From positions 999,001 through 1,063,000 of the forward strand of contig NZ_JAHWQX010000001.1 in assembly GCF_019334345.1 (NCBI RefSeq): a stretch of DNA of 64,000 bases, written 5' to 3'. The DNA is from Neohoeflea coraliihabitans. GTDB taxonomy: Bacteria > Pseudomonadota > Alphaproteobacteria > Rhizobiales > Rhizobiaceae. The notes under the pieces were generated by a model. It saw only the letters and a program-made list of their open reading frames with translations. It was not told the DNA's origin and made no database searches. The translations under genes were made by a program, and so were the position numbers. Shown in pieces: positions 25,685 through 35,035 of the stretch (position 1 is the stretch's first letter; every line of letters begins with the position of its first letter).

Positions 25685-27883
25685 TCAGAGGCCCAGCGCC
25701 TCCAACCCGGCGACCACCTTGTCCGGCGTGGCCGGAAAAGCGCGGATTCGCACGCCGCAGGCATTGTAGATGGCATTGACCACCGCCGCCCCGGCACCTG
25801 AAATGCTCAGCTCACCGATCGCCTTCGACTGAATGGGATTGGATTGATCGTCGCGTTCCTCGATGAAATGCACATCAATCAACGGCACGTCCGCATTCGA
25901 TGCAATGTGGTAATTGGCAAGATCGCGGGTGATGATATGGCCCGTGCGCGGGTCATGCCCGAGCTCTTCCATCAGGGCCGAGCCGATCCCCCAGACCATG
26001 CCGCCGATGCACTGCGATCGTGCCGTCTTGACGTTGAGGATGCGTCCGGCGGCAAACACGCCGAGCATGCGGCGAACCCGCACCTCTCCGCTGTCGGCAT
26101 GTACCGCCACCTCGGCGAAATGCGCCCCGAAACTGGCCTGCTCATAGTCGTCACCCAGCTTGCCTGCGGTAATACCCGCTTCTTCGCAAATCGGTTCGAC
26201 GCACAGATCCCGTAGCGGCTTTTCCACATTGCCGCCGCGCGCCACGCCATCTTTCAAGGTCAGCGAATCGACATCACAACCCAGCTTTTCGGCCAGGCGG
26301 GCGCGTATTTTCTTCGCTGCGAGAAAAACCGCCGAACCCGTCGATCCGGCCCCGAATGAACCGCCGGATCCGGAAGCCCCTGGCAGGTCGGTGTCGCCAA
26401 GTCGGGTCGTTACCTTGCTTGCCGGCAGGCCAAGCATTTCCGCCGCAATCTGCGTCAGGATCGCGTAGCTGCCGGTACCGATGTCTGTCAGATCGGTTTC
26501 CACAATGGCGCCGTCAGCTGAAAGCGTCACGCGTGCGTCGGCCCGCACCAGGGAGTTGGAGCGCGCCGCAGAGGCCACGCCACAGCCGATATACCATTGT
26601 CCCTCGCGGCGGCTTCCCGCAGCGGGCCGGTTCTCCCAGCCGAATTGCGACGCCCCTTGTTTCAGGCATTCCGCCAGGCTGCGCGACGAATACGGCTTGC
26701 CCGTCTCGGGATGTGTGTCGGGGATATTGCGCAGGCGCAATTCGACCGGGTCAATGCCGCAGACCTCAGCCAGTTCGTCCATGGCCCCTTCCAGACCCAG
26801 CATGCCAACCGCTTCGCCCGGCGCCCGCACCGATCCACTCGGCGTGCGGTGGATGCGGGCTATTTCCTTGCGATACAGACGATTCTTGCCGCCATACATA
26901 AAATGCGTGGCTGTGGCTGTCGGCTCGCCAAAGCTTTCCTCCGGCAATTGCGAGATGCGGTCCTCGTGACCGACGCCGGACAGCCGGCCATCTTCATCCG
27001 CTGCCAGCCGCAGCCTTTGCCGCGTCTCCGTACGCCGCAACACGCAATCAAACACCTGTTGCCGCGCCATCACCACCCGAACGGGTCGGTCAAGCTCACG
27101 CGCCGCCACCGCCGCCGCGACCGCTTCCGCGCCAATGCCGAGCTTTGACCCGAATCCGCCGCCGACAAACGGCGCAAGGATGCGCACCCGGTCGGCATCG
27201 ACACCAAGCGAATCCGCCAGCTCTTTCTTGTTGAAACGCAACATCTGGTAGGAGCCGTGCAGGCTGAGGTTTCCTTCGTGCCACTCGGCCAGCGAGGCAT
27301 GCGGCTCCATTGCCGCCGAGACATGACCGGGCGTCGTGTACACGCTGTCGACCGTGTGAACGGCTTCCGCCATCGCGGCCTCAAGATCGCCGAACTGCTC
27401 AGAGCTGTCCTCGTCGAGCTCGATCGCTTCAGCGGTCTCCGGATCCACCTCGACTTCCTCTGCCGCTTCGAAACGCACGGCAAGTTGCTGTGCCGCATCG
27501 CGCGCCTGCTCGAATGTTTCGGCAACGACGACGGCGACCGATTGTCCGTGATAATCGACGCGCAATCCGGGCTGGACCGGTGCCTCTCCGGCCATCCCCT
27601 GCGCCGAATTGCGCAGCATCGTGCCATCGTGAAAGAGCCCGAGAAAGCCGGGCATCTCGCGAATGCTCTCGTCATTCAGCGCAAGAACCCGGCCCTTGCT
27701 GACCGTCGCCCGCACCAGAACGCCATGCGCCATCCGGTCGGCCGCGAACTCGGCCGCATAAGGGGCCGCGCCACACACCTTCAGCCGGCCATCGGGACGG
27801 TCCATCTCAGTCCCGATGATCCCCTGTCCAGTGCTGTCCAGCAGGCGCGGCTGCGCCTCATCCATCTTGAAACGGTCGTTCAT
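25685..27883 (-). CDS. Molybdenum cofactor-binding subunit of an aldehyde oxidoreductase (PaoC-like)
   Basis: This is the large subunit of a xanthine-oxidase-family molybdenum hydroxylase, 732 residues, the same length as E. coli PaoC (YagR). Molybdopterin-binding stretches FVGGGFGSKLGIGAEAVAAA (about 240-260) and VRAPGEAVGMLGLEGAMDELAE (about 345) are present, and the catalytic Glu is in KAIGELSISGAGAAVVNAIYNA near the C-terminus. It probably oxidises an aldehyde or N-heterocycle; the substrate is not predictable. Its start overlaps the FAD subunit stop by four bases. No XdhC/PaoD-type cofactor chaperone is adjacent in the window. Confidence 0.9.
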   Translation of the reverse strand: MNDRFKMDEAQPRLLDSTGQGIIGTEMDRPDGRLKVCGAAPYAAEFAADRMAHGVLVRATVSKGRVLALNDESIREMPGFLGLFHDGTMLRNSAQGMAGEAPVQPGLRVDYHGQSVAVVVAETFEQARDAAQQLAVRFEAAEEVEVDPETAEAIELDEDSSEQFGDLEAAMAEAVHTVDSVYTTPGHVSAAMEPHASLAEWHEGNLSLHGSYQMLRFNKKELADSLGVDADRVRILAPFVGGGFGSKLGIGAEAVAAAVAARELDRPVRVVMARQQVFDCVLRRTETRQRLRLAADEDGRLSGVGHEDRISQLPEESFGEPTATATHFMYGGKNRLYRKEIARIHRTPSGSVRAPGEAVGMLGLEGAMDELAEVCGIDPVELRLRNIPDTHPETGKPYSSRSLAECLKQGASQFGWENRPAAGSRREGQWYIGCGVASAARSNSLVRADARVTLSADGAIVETDLTDIGTGSYAILTQIAAEMLGLPASKVTTRLGDTDLPGASGSGGSFGAGSTGSAVFLAAKKIRARLAEKLGCDVDSLTLKDGVARGGNVEKPLRDLCVEPICEEAGITAGKLGDDYEQASFGAHFAEVAVHADSGEVRVRRMLGVFAAGRILNVKTARSQCIGGMVWGIGSALMEELGHDPRTGHIITRDLANYHIASNADVPLIDVHFIEERDDQSNPIQSKAIGELSISGAGAAVVNAIYNACGVRIRAFPATPDKVVAGLEALGL

Positions 27884-28905
27884 GCCGCGCTCTCCTCTAC
27901 CCGGTCCGTGCCGACCGATGCCGGTTCCAGCCCCGTGGCCTCGCGCAACACCGAGATCATCGTCCGCCGCGTCAGCCGCGTCTTGAAGGCATTGCCCTCC
28001 TCCGTGCGGGCTTCCGCAAGCAATCGATCCGCTGCCGCGGCGAAGAGCGGTTCGCCTGGCACTTCTCCGGCGAGCATCTCGTCGACCTCACTGTTCCGCC
28101 ATGGCCGGGAACCGATACCGCCGAAGGCCAGTGCGGCTGTTGCGATGCGCTGCTCACGCCTCGTCACGATCGCGGCCACTGAAACCAGCGCGAAAGCATA
28201 GGAGGCCCGATCGCGCACCTTGCGATAGACGTGAACGGCGCCGCTCTGCTTTTGCGGCAGGTGCACTGCGGTGATGATATCGTCAGGGGCCAGCGTCGTC
28301 TCGATATCGGGACGCTCCCCCGGCAGGCAATACAACTCATCCATGCCAACCTGCCGGACATCACCCGTCGCATCGGCCACGTCGAGACGCGCGTCAAGCG
28401 CCCGCATCGCCACGGCCATGTCGGAAGGATGGGCGGCAATGCAGTGCTCGGAAACGCCGAGGATTGCCGTCATGCGGCTGATGCCGCCTATGGCCGTGCA
28501 GCTGCTGCCCGGTTGCCGCTTGTTGCACGCCATCGAAGTATCGTAAAAATACGGACAGCGGGTGCGCTGCAGGAAATTGCCGCCCGTCGTCGCCTTGTTG
28601 CGGATCTGGCCCGATGCTCCCGCAAGAATGGCCCGCGCCAGAACCGGGTAGTCCGAGCGGATGCGCGGATCGGCGGCAAGGTCGGAATTGCTGACCAGCG
28701 CGCCGATCTTCAGGCCGTTTTCTGTCTCTGTAATCTCCCTCAGCCCGGGCACCCGGTTGATGTCGAGAAGCTGCTTCGGCGTCATCACCTGCAATTTCAT
28801 CAGATCAAGGAGATTGGTGCCCCCGGCAATGATCTGCGCTGCCTCTCCAAGCCCTTCACGCGCGGCAGCCAGACTGTCCGCCCGCCGATAGTCGAACGAC
28901 CTCAT
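27880..28905 (-). CDS. FAD-binding subunit of the molybdenum hydroxylase (PaoB-like)
   Basis: The 341-residue protein has the CO dehydrogenase-type FAD fold: IIAGGTNLLDLMKLQV near residue 24 and TTGGNFLQ near residue 108. Directly after comes RTRCPYFYDTSMACNKRQPG with SSC, a cysteine loop seen in PaoB and 4-hydroxybenzoyl-CoA reductase that carries an extra [4Fe-4S] cluster, so this subunit is of that type. The ATG at 28905 has GGAGG upstream and overlaps the 2Fe-2S subunit stop by four bases. A longer upstream frame overlaps the preceding gene deeply and is rejected. Confidence 0.9.
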   Translation of the reverse strand: MRSFDYRRADSLAAAREGLGEAAQIIAGGTNLLDLMKLQVMTPKQLLDINRVPGLREITETENGLKIGALVSNSDLAADPRIRSDYPVLARAILAGASGQIRNKATTGGNFLQRTRCPYFYDTSMACNKRQPGSSCTAIGGISRMTAILGVSEHCIAAHPSDMAVAMRALDARLDVADATGDVRQVGMDELYCLPGERPDIETTLAPDDIITAVHLPQKQSGAVHVYRKVRDRASYAFALVSVAAIVTRREQRIATAALAFGGIGSRPWRNSEVDEMLAGEVPGEPLFAAAADRLLAEARTEEGNAFKTRLTRRTMISVLREATGLEPASVGTDRVEESAA

Positions 28906-29417
28906 GACTTGCCTCCCGCATCGCCCTGCGTTCGGGCGATTGCCTGACGTATGCCGGGATAGGCCGAGCAGCGGCACAGATTGCCGCTCATTCGCTCGGC
29001 GATCTCCGCGTCTGAGAGCGTGCCCGGATTGCTGAGCGATTCGCTGACATGCGACGGCCAGCCTTCCTTTGCCTCTTCCAGCATCGCCGTCGCCGACATC
29101 AATTGCCCGGGCGTACAGTAGCCGCACTGGAACCCGTCACAACTGATGAAGGCTTCCTGCAGCGGGTTCGGCGCCTCCGGCGAACCAAGGCTCTCGACCG
29201 TCTCGACCTGGTCGCCCTCATGCATCACCGCCAGCGTCAGGCAGGAATTGATCCGCCGGCCGTTAACAAGCACCGTACAGGCGCCGCACTGACCGTGATC
29301 ACAACCCTTTTTCGTTCCGGTCATGTGCAGATGATGACGCAATGCGTCGAGCAGCGTGACGCGCGGATCTAGGTCAAGATCTCGCGACACGCCGTTCACA
29401 GTCAGTTCGGTTTTCAT
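28902..29417 (-). CDS. 2Fe-2S subunit of the molybdenum hydroxylase (PaoA-like)
   Basis: This is the electron-transfer subunit, 171 residues. The N-terminal plant-type ferredoxin domain holds KGCDHGQCGACTV and a fourth Cys in INSC. The C-terminal helical domain holds CGYCTPGQ and GNLCRC, the second cluster. It starts directly with MKTELTVNGVSRDLDL. E. coli PaoA has a twin-arginine signal, while none is present here, so this complex is predicted to be cytoplasmic. It is the first gene of a tightly overlapping three-gene operon. Confidence 0.92.
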   Translation of the reverse strand: MKTELTVNGVSRDLDLDPRVTLLDALRHHLHMTGTKKGCDHGQCGACTVLVNGRRINSCLTLAVMHEGDQVETVESLGSPEAPNPLQEAFISCDGFQCGYCTPGQLMSATAMLEEAKEGWPSHVSESLSNPGTLSDAEIAERMSGNLCRCSAYPGIRQAIARTQGDAGGKS

Positions 29418-29607
29418 TGAGAATCCTTTATCCGCCGCAAGGACTGCCGCAGGCGCAGATGGCCAATTTGCCTTTCAGAAAAGCCAACGGGTGGTCACGG
29501 CAAAGGTTCCGCGCCCGCAGAGATGAAGTGGGCCAGGCTGTTCGTCTCGATTTTCGGCTCTTGTTGTTCTAGACATCCACCCTTCGCAGTATTGAAGGGT
29601 TGCGGCC

Positions 29608-30450
29608 ATGCCACTCAACGTCGATCATCTGATGAACTATCGGATCGCTCCGGTACGCCAGACCTATACGGCACGCGACAGCGCTCTTTATGCCCTGTCC
29701 ATCGGCATCGGACAGGACCCGATAAATGAGCCGGCACTGAAATTCGTCGGTGGCAGCCAGGCGGTCACCGCTTTCCCCACACTGGCTCTTGTCCTTGGTC
29801 AGCCGGGCTTCTGGCTTGGCCACCCCGATACGGGGGTCGATGCCGTCCGATTACTGCATGGCGAGCAAAGCATAAAGATCCGCGCGCCGCTGCCCAGTTC
29901 AGGCACTGTCATCGGCACGACACGCGTTACGGGCCTGGTCGACAAGGGCGCCGGCCGCGGCGCCTTGCTGTACAGCGAAAAGGAGCTGACAACCCCTGAA
30001 GGCTCCGTTCTCGCAATCACCCGCAGTACCATTTTCCTGCGCGGCGATGGCGGCTTTGGTCACTCGACCACCGAAGCGGTGCCGCCGCCGAGCTTGCCAG
30101 ACCGCGACCCGGATCTCGTGATCGCGGCGGAAACGCGCCCGGAGCAGGCCCTGTATTATCGCTGGAACGGCGATCACAATCCTCTCCATAGCAATCCTGA
30201 AACGGCGCGCCGGGCGGGCTACGATCGCCCGATCCTGCATGGATTGTGCACCTATGGCATTGCGGCGCGCGTGTTGCTTGCTGCCGTGTATGACTGGGAA
30301 CCGCACGCGATGAAAAGCATGTCAGGCCGCTTCACGGCGCCGGTCTATCCGGGCGATCACCTTGAAGTGTCGATCTGGCTGGACGGCTTTTTCAGGGTGA
30401 CGCGAAAAGCCGACGGCAAAGCGGTGGTCGACAACGGCACCTTCGCATAA
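29608..30450 (+). CDS. MaoC-type enoyl-CoA hydratase
   Basis: The 280-residue double-hotdog protein has a degenerate N-terminal half and a C-terminal MaoC domain with the hydratase 2 signature YYRWNGDHNPLHSNPETARRAG (Asp and His catalytic pair) and PILHGLCTYGIAARV. Family members add water to trans-2-enoyl-CoA to give (R)-3-hydroxyacyl-CoA. In an organism with phaAB this could feed polyhydroxyalkanoate synthesis, but the neighbour is a hotdog thioesterase-like gene, so degradation of an acyl chain is equally likely. Confidence 0.88.
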   Translation: MPLNVDHLMNYRIAPVRQTYTARDSALYALSIGIGQDPINEPALKFVGGSQAVTAFPTLALVLGQPGFWLGHPDTGVDAVRLLHGEQSIKIRAPLPSSGTVIGTTRVTGLVDKGAGRGALLYSEKELTTPEGSVLAITRSTIFLRGDGGFGHSTTEAVPPPSLPDRDPDLVIAAETRPEQALYYRWNGDHNPLHSNPETARRAGYDRPILHGLCTYGIAARVLLAAVYDWEPHAMKSMSGRFTAPVYPGDHLEVSIWLDGFFRVTRKADGKAVVDNGTFA

Positions 30451-30509
30451 AGCAGTCCGGACGCACTCAACCGCGCCAGACGCGGCCAATCAACCCATCA
30501 GGAAAGCAT

Positions 30510-30941
30510 ATGAGCACGAGCGATTTCGACCCCGCGGCAGAAGGCTGGGAACCGGTTCCCGATGCCGGGTTCATCGATCATGTCGGCCCGTTCTGGCAGC
30601 GTCTGGAGGGCAGCGGACGGGCCTATGGCTTCGCCGCCCGCGATCACCACGCCAACCTGCTTGGCGTCGTGCAGGGCGGCATGATCATGACCTTTGCCGA
30701 CCGCGTCTTCGGCCTGGAGGCCTGGGCTGCCGCCGACCAGACACCGTGCGTGACCGTGCAGTTCTCCTGCCAGTTCATCGCGGCGACCCCCCTTCGCACA
30801 TTTGTCACAACGCAGCCGGAGATCGTGCGCAAGACGCGCTCGCTGGTCTTCGTTGAAGGCAGGGTGTTCTCGAACGACGCCCTGGTGGCTTCGTGTCAGG
30901 GGGTCTGGAAGATCGTGGCCCGGCGTCCGAAGACGCCGTAA
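30510..30941 (+). CDS. PaaI-like hotdog thioesterase
   Basis: The 143-residue single-hotdog protein contains NLLGVVQGGMIMTFADRVFG, the family segment with the catalytic acidic position after the GG, then VTVQFSCQFIAATPLRTFVTT and SLVFVEGRVFSNDALVASCQGVWKI. This matches the PaaI/4-hydroxybenzoyl-CoA thioesterase-like group that hydrolyses acyl-CoA in the cytosol. It is 59 bp after the MaoC gene on the same strand and probably cotranscribed. An AGGAAAG site precedes the ATG. Confidence 0.82.
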   Translation: MSTSDFDPAAEGWEPVPDAGFIDHVGPFWQRLEGSGRAYGFAARDHHANLLGVVQGGMIMTFADRVFGLEAWAAADQTPCVTVQFSCQFIAATPLRTFVTTQPEIVRKTRSLVFVEGRVFSNDALVASCQGVWKIVARRPKTP

Positions 30942-30973
30942 GCCGGGAACCAGGACGCCTTGTGCACAGGACC

Positions 30974-32590
30974 CTAGGCGAGAAAGTCGCGATATAGCGC
31001 CAGCGTCTCTTCCGCCTCGGCCGGATCCGGGTTCGGCCACCACACCGTGGTCGGTGTCTCGCACACCTCGACGAGGCCTTTCGGCCCCAACTGGCGCGAC
31101 TCCACCAGCCCGTCCTTCAGCATGTCGTTGGGTCCGGCGCAGATCAGGGCCGGGCGTGTCAATTGCGGCAGACGCGACCGCGTATCGTAGGAAAAGGCTG
31201 AACGATAGGCGCCGTCATAGCTCGCGCCGCTTTCCAGGATACCGATCGCATACATGTGCAATTCCTCGGCATCCGGTACGCCGAGCGCGCGCGCCGCATC
31301 GCGTTCGACCCGGTACCACGGCCAGAACATGAACAGATCTCGCCGCCAGTTCCACACCAGCGGCAGGTGCAGCCCCCATTTGTCGGCTTCGATCTTCGGA
31401 AAATAGTGCTCGAGCAGGTCGGCCTGGAAATCAGCGCTGATGAACACCGGGCCTTCCATCACCAGTTTTCCCACACGCTCGGGCGCAATCACCGCCATTT
31501 CCAGCGCCACCAGCGACCCGGTGTGGGATCCCCAGACATCGATCTGATCTATCTCCATTGCATCGATCAGGGCAATCATGTCTTTGGCAAGGCTGCCAAT
31601 ATCGACGGGCACCCGTGATTTCTCGGACAGGCCGTTGCCGAGATAGTCGACTGCGAATACCGCCCGCTCTCCTTCGGTGCCTTTCGCCAGACCGCGCACC
31701 ACCGGGGCGAACTGCGAGGAAGATCCACCGCCGGTCGGGATAACCAGGATCGGTCGTCCCGCGCCACCGGCCCGACGCAGATGCATGCGGCCATTGGCCG
31801 TCTCGACATAGTCATGCCAGATCTGACGATCCGGCAGCGGCGCGGTCGCCGGCGGCTGTTGTCCGCCTGCGGTGAAGCTGGGCGCCGACAGCGCCTCGCC
31901 AAGTCCGGCAATGTGATCCACCGGAACCGAACCGGCCACATCGTCTCCGGCCAGATCAAGGCACAGGTTCCACAGCGCCGCGAAGCGCTGCGGGTTGACC
32001 GCTGCCGCAACAAAACAGCGCGACAAAGCCGCATCATCCGGCAGGGGTTCACCGCGTGTCGCCGGCAGGCCGGGATTGTCGGGCTTGAGCAGATGCCGAT
32101 CACGCAGAAAGCTCCACAGCGCCTGCAAATGGCTGCCGTCTTGCCGCGGCGACAGTTCGGGGGGCAGAATTTTCGCCTTGCGCCAACCCTGTGCCCGCCG
32201 CCGGCCGATCACCGGCAGCGTCACCACTTCGGCATCAAGCCGCCGTGCCACCAGGGCGGTCAGCCCCATGGCAAGATCAACTCCGCCAAGCACGATCTTA
32301 CCCCGGCCAAGCCAGGCAAGCGCTTCAGACAGGGCCTCGGCGCAGGCGTCCGCTGACTGCGGGTTGACGCCGGCAGAGCCGCCGATGCCGGGCAATTCCG
32401 CGACCGTCACCCGCCAGCCCGGCAATGCGGCGCCGGCCCTCGCCGCCAGATCTTCTGCCGCATCGATGAGACCGCCGAGCAGAACAAGGTCGGGCCCCTC
32501 GCCGATCTGCCACAAACGCACCTGTCCGGCCGCAGTGGTCACATAGAATGGCCGCGGTGCGCGTGCGCCGGAACTTGCATTCTGCGCCAT
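30974..32590 (-). CDS. Two-domain alpha/beta hydrolase, nucleophile Ser replaced
   Basis: The 538-residue protein appears to hold two alpha/beta-hydrolase-like halves (about 1-240 and 255-538). The C-terminal half is the clearer one: PILVIPTGGGSSSQFAPVVRGLA, FAVDYLGNGLSEK, then WGSHTGSLVALEMA, where the nucleophile position of G-X-Ser-X-G is His356. The region that normally carries the catalytic His ends in VWWPNPDPAEAEETLALYRDFL and has no His. The N-terminal half (LGGLIDAAEDLAARAGAALPGW, VLGGVDLAMGLTALVA) is degenerate. It may be an unusual lyase or esterase, or a non-catalytic protein. It is the last gene of the transporter operon, 3 bp after livF, so it probably acts on the imported compound. 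Confidence 0.75.
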   Translation of the reverse strand: MAQNASSGARAPRPFYVTTAAGQVRLWQIGEGPDLVLLGGLIDAAEDLAARAGAALPGWRVTVAELPGIGGSAGVNPQSADACAEALSEALAWLGRGKIVLGGVDLAMGLTALVARRLDAEVVTLPVIGRRRAQGWRKAKILPPELSPRQDGSHLQALWSFLRDRHLLKPDNPGLPATRGEPLPDDAALSRCFVAAAVNPQRFAALWNLCLDLAGDDVAGSVPVDHIAGLGEALSAPSFTAGGQQPPATAPLPDRQIWHDYVETANGRMHLRRAGGAGRPILVIPTGGGSSSQFAPVVRGLAKGTEGERAVFAVDYLGNGLSEKSRVPVDIGSLAKDMIALIDAMEIDQIDVWGSHTGSLVALEMAVIAPERVGKLVMEGPVFISADFQADLLEHYFPKIEADKWGLHLPLVWNWRRDLFMFWPWYRVERDAARALGVPDAEELHMYAIGILESGASYDGAYRSAFSYDTRSRLPQLTRPALICAGPNDMLKDGLVESRQLGPKGLVEVCETPTTVWWPNPDPAEAEETLALYRDFLA

Positions 32591-32593
32591 GAC

Positions 32594-33301
32594 CTAGATT
32601 CCCAGATAAGCGGTTTTCACCCGCGGATCGGCAAGCAGGACCTTGGCATCTTCTTCGAGAGCGATGCTGCCGGTCTCAAGCACATAGCCGCGGCTGGCGA
32701 GACGCAGCGCCAGATCGACGCGCTGCTCGACCAGAAGGATGGTCATGCCCGCTTCGTTGAGACTCTTGATCGTGTCCTCGAGCTGATCGACCATGATCGG
32801 CGCCAAGCCCAGTGACGGCTCATCGAGCATCAGACAGCGCGGATTGGCCATCAGGCCGCGGGCGATCGCCAGCATCTGCTGCTGTCCCCCCGAGAGCGTG
32901 CCGGCCTTCTGCTCCTTGCGCTCGAGCAGGATCGGAAACATCTCATGGATCCAGTCGATCCGCTCGCCGTAACTGCGACCGCCGGAGCGGGCGCGCACGG
33001 CGCCAAGCTCGAGATGCTCACCGACCGTCATGTCGGGAAACAACAGACGACCCTCCGGAATCTGGACGACACCGTGCGCAATGATCTCGTGCGGATCCAT
33101 CTTGTCGATGCGTTCGCCGTCAAAGGAAATGGATCCCGACACCGGCTTGAGCATGCCGGAGATGGTTTTGAGCGTTGTCGTCTTGCCCGCTCCGTTCGAG
33201 CCGACGAGCGTCACGACATCGCCCTCGGCGACCTTCAGCGACAGGCCATGAATAACTTCGCGCCGGCCGTAGCGCACCACGATATCGGAAACTTCAAGCA
33301 T
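32594..33301 (-). CDS. livF: Branched-chain-type ABC transporter ATPase
   Basis: This 235-residue LivF-type ATPase energises the transporter encoded by the upstream genes. It has Walker A GSNGAGKTTT, the signature LSGGQQQMLAIARGL, Walker B CLMLDEPSLGLAP and the switch VEQRVDLAL. MLEVSDIVVRYG is the family N-terminus and its ATG at 33301 has a GGGAGG site; the longer frame upstream is rejected. It overlaps the livG stop by eight bases. The substrate of the system is unknown and need not be an amino acid. Confidence 0.93.
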   Translation of the reverse strand: MLEVSDIVVRYGRREVIHGLSLKVAEGDVVTLVGSNGAGKTTTLKTISGMLKPVSGSISFDGERIDKMDPHEIIAHGVVQIPEGRLLFPDMTVGEHLELGAVRARSGGRSYGERIDWIHEMFPILLERKEQKAGTLSGGQQQMLAIARGLMANPRCLMLDEPSLGLAPIMVDQLEDTIKSLNEAGMTILLVEQRVDLALRLASRGYVLETGSIALEEDAKVLLADPRVKTAYLGI

Positions 33302-34073
33302 GGACGGCCTCCCTGCCCAGATAGACCCGGACGACGTTCGGATCGTTGACAACATCGAGCGGTTTGCCCTCGGCGATCTTTTCGCCATGGTCGATCACCG
33401 CGACCCGATCGCAGACGCCCATCACGACGCGCATATGATGCTCAACCAGCAAAATACTGATCCCTTCATCGCGGATCCGCTTGATCATCGACACCAGACG
33501 CTGACCCTCTTCCGGGTTCATCCCTGCCGCCGGTTCGTCGAGCAGCAGCAATTCCGGCTTGGCGGCGATCGCGATGGCAATCTCCAGCCGTCGCTGCTCC
33601 CCGTAGGACAGCGCCTCGGCATTGACATGCGCCCGCTTGCCAAGATCGACGAACTCCAGTGCCCGCATCGCTTCGGCATCGACATCCGCTTCTTCGTCCT
33701 GCCAGGCCCTGTTGCGCAAGATAGCTGCCGCCCAGCCGGTCTTCTTGTGACGATAGGTTGCTGCTCGAACATTATCGATCGCCGACAACGCCGGAAACAG
33801 CGAAGTGATCTGGAACGTGCGCGTCATTCCCAGCCGCGCCATGCGGTCGGCCCGCATCCCGGTGCAGTCATTGCCCTTGAAGCGCACCGAGCCGGACGTC
33901 GGCGGCAGGGACCCGGCGATGACGTTGAAAAACGTCGTCTTGCCGGCGCCATTCGGTCCGATGACGCCAAGGATCTCGCCGCGTTGCACCGTCAGATCGA
34001 CAGCCTTGACGGCCGTCAGGCCGCCGAACGCCTTGGTCAGTCCCGAAACTTCGAGAATCGTTTCCTTGCTCAT
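33294..34073 (-). CDS. livG: Branched-chain-type ABC transporter ATPase
   Basis: This is a LivG-type ATPase of 259 residues. It has Walker A GPNGAGKTTFFNVIAG, signature ALSYGEQRRLEIAIAIA, Walker B LLLLDEPAAGMNPEE and an H-loop in VEHHMRVVMGV. The C-terminal extension is the usual BCA_ABC_TP_C element, and YLG in VRVYLGREA marks it. The start overlaps livM by four bases (ATGA). Confidence 0.93.
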   Translation of the reverse strand: MSKETILEVSGLTKAFGGLTAVKAVDLTVQRGEILGVIGPNGAGKTTFFNVIAGSLPPTSGSVRFKGNDCTGMRADRMARLGMTRTFQITSLFPALSAIDNVRAATYRHKKTGWAAAILRNRAWQDEEADVDAEAMRALEFVDLGKRAHVNAEALSYGEQRRLEIAIAIAAKPELLLLDEPAAGMNPEEGQRLVSMIKRIRDEGISILLVEHHMRVVMGVCDRVAVIDHGEKIAEGKPLDVVNDPNVVRVYLGREAVHA

Positions 34074-35035
34074 TGCGCCCCCTCCTGGTGCGGCGTGTCA
34101 GCGCCGGTGATTCTCCGCCAGAGGCTGACAATGCCGCCCGGCAGAAAGATCACGGAAGCAGTCAGCAGAGCTGCGAAGATGACCAGGCGCAGCGGACCGA
34201 GCGCCCGCAGGGCTTCCAGAAGCGCCACATAGATCAGGGCACCGATGATCGGCCCGGAAATCGTCCCGCGTCCGCCGACGATCACCATGATGATCAGGGC
34301 GGCAACATACTGCATGCTCATTACGTCCGGCGTCACCACCGTCAGATAGTGCGCGTAAAGCGCGCCGCCGACACCGGCGACCGCGGTCGCGACGACGAAG
34401 CCGAGCAGCTTCATGCGGAACACGTCGATCCCCAGTGAAGCGGCAAGCGGCGCATTTTCGCGCGTGGCGATGAAGGCCCGTCCCGTGCGGCTGCTCATCA
34501 GCGCGTGGCAGGCATAGGCGAAGGCTACGACGCAGCCGAGGATAACGTAGTAATATCCGATCGCGCTGGTCAGCGCGATGCCGTCGCCACCCCACAGACC
34601 CAGCGGCTGAATGTTGGAAATCCCCATCGGCCCACGCGTCAGATCCACCCAGTAATTGGTGATCGTGTAGATGATCGATCCGAAGCCGAGCGTCAGGATT
34701 GCGAACTGCGGCCCGACGATGCGCAGCGAAACGTAGCCGATGACGAAACCGAACAGGCCGGCGACGATGGCCGCCAGAAGAATGCCGGGAATGCCCGCAA
34801 GACCGAAATGCATCCCCAGGATCGCCGCCGTGTAGGCGCCGATTCCAAAGAAGGCGGCATGGCCGAAGCTCAGTTCGCCGATATAGCCGATGATGACATT
34901 GAGGCTCAGCGCGAGCAGCGAAAACAACATCCACAGCACCATCAGATGGTGGAAATAGGTGTTCGCCGTCATGAATGGCAGTGCCAGCGCCGCGAGCAGG
35001 ATCACGGGTATGGTGATTTTACGGGACATGATCAT
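34070..35035 (-). CDS. livM: Branched-chain-type ABC transporter permease
   Basis: This 321-residue LivM-type permease has about nine to ten membrane segments. Family landmarks are LALSLNVIIGYIGELSFGHAAFFGIGAYTAA (about residues 40-70) and VGGRGTISGPIIGALIYVALLE near the C-terminus. The ATG at 35035 overlaps the livH stop (ATGA); a second ATG two codons later is also possible, with better ribosome-site spacing. Confidence 0.92.
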   Translation of the reverse strand: MIMSRKITIPVILLAALALPFMTANTYFHHLMVLWMLFSLLALSLNVIIGYIGELSFGHAAFFGIGAYTAAILGMHFGLAGIPGILLAAIVAGLFGFVIGYVSLRIVGPQFAILTLGFGSIIYTITNYWVDLTRGPMGISNIQPLGLWGGDGIALTSAIGYYYVILGCVVAFAYACHALMSSRTGRAFIATRENAPLAASLGIDVFRMKLLGFVVATAVAGVGGALYAHYLTVVTPDVMSMQYVAALIIMVIVGGRGTISGPIIGALIYVALLEALRALGPLRLVIFAALLTASVIFLPGGIVSLWRRITGADTPHQEGAQ

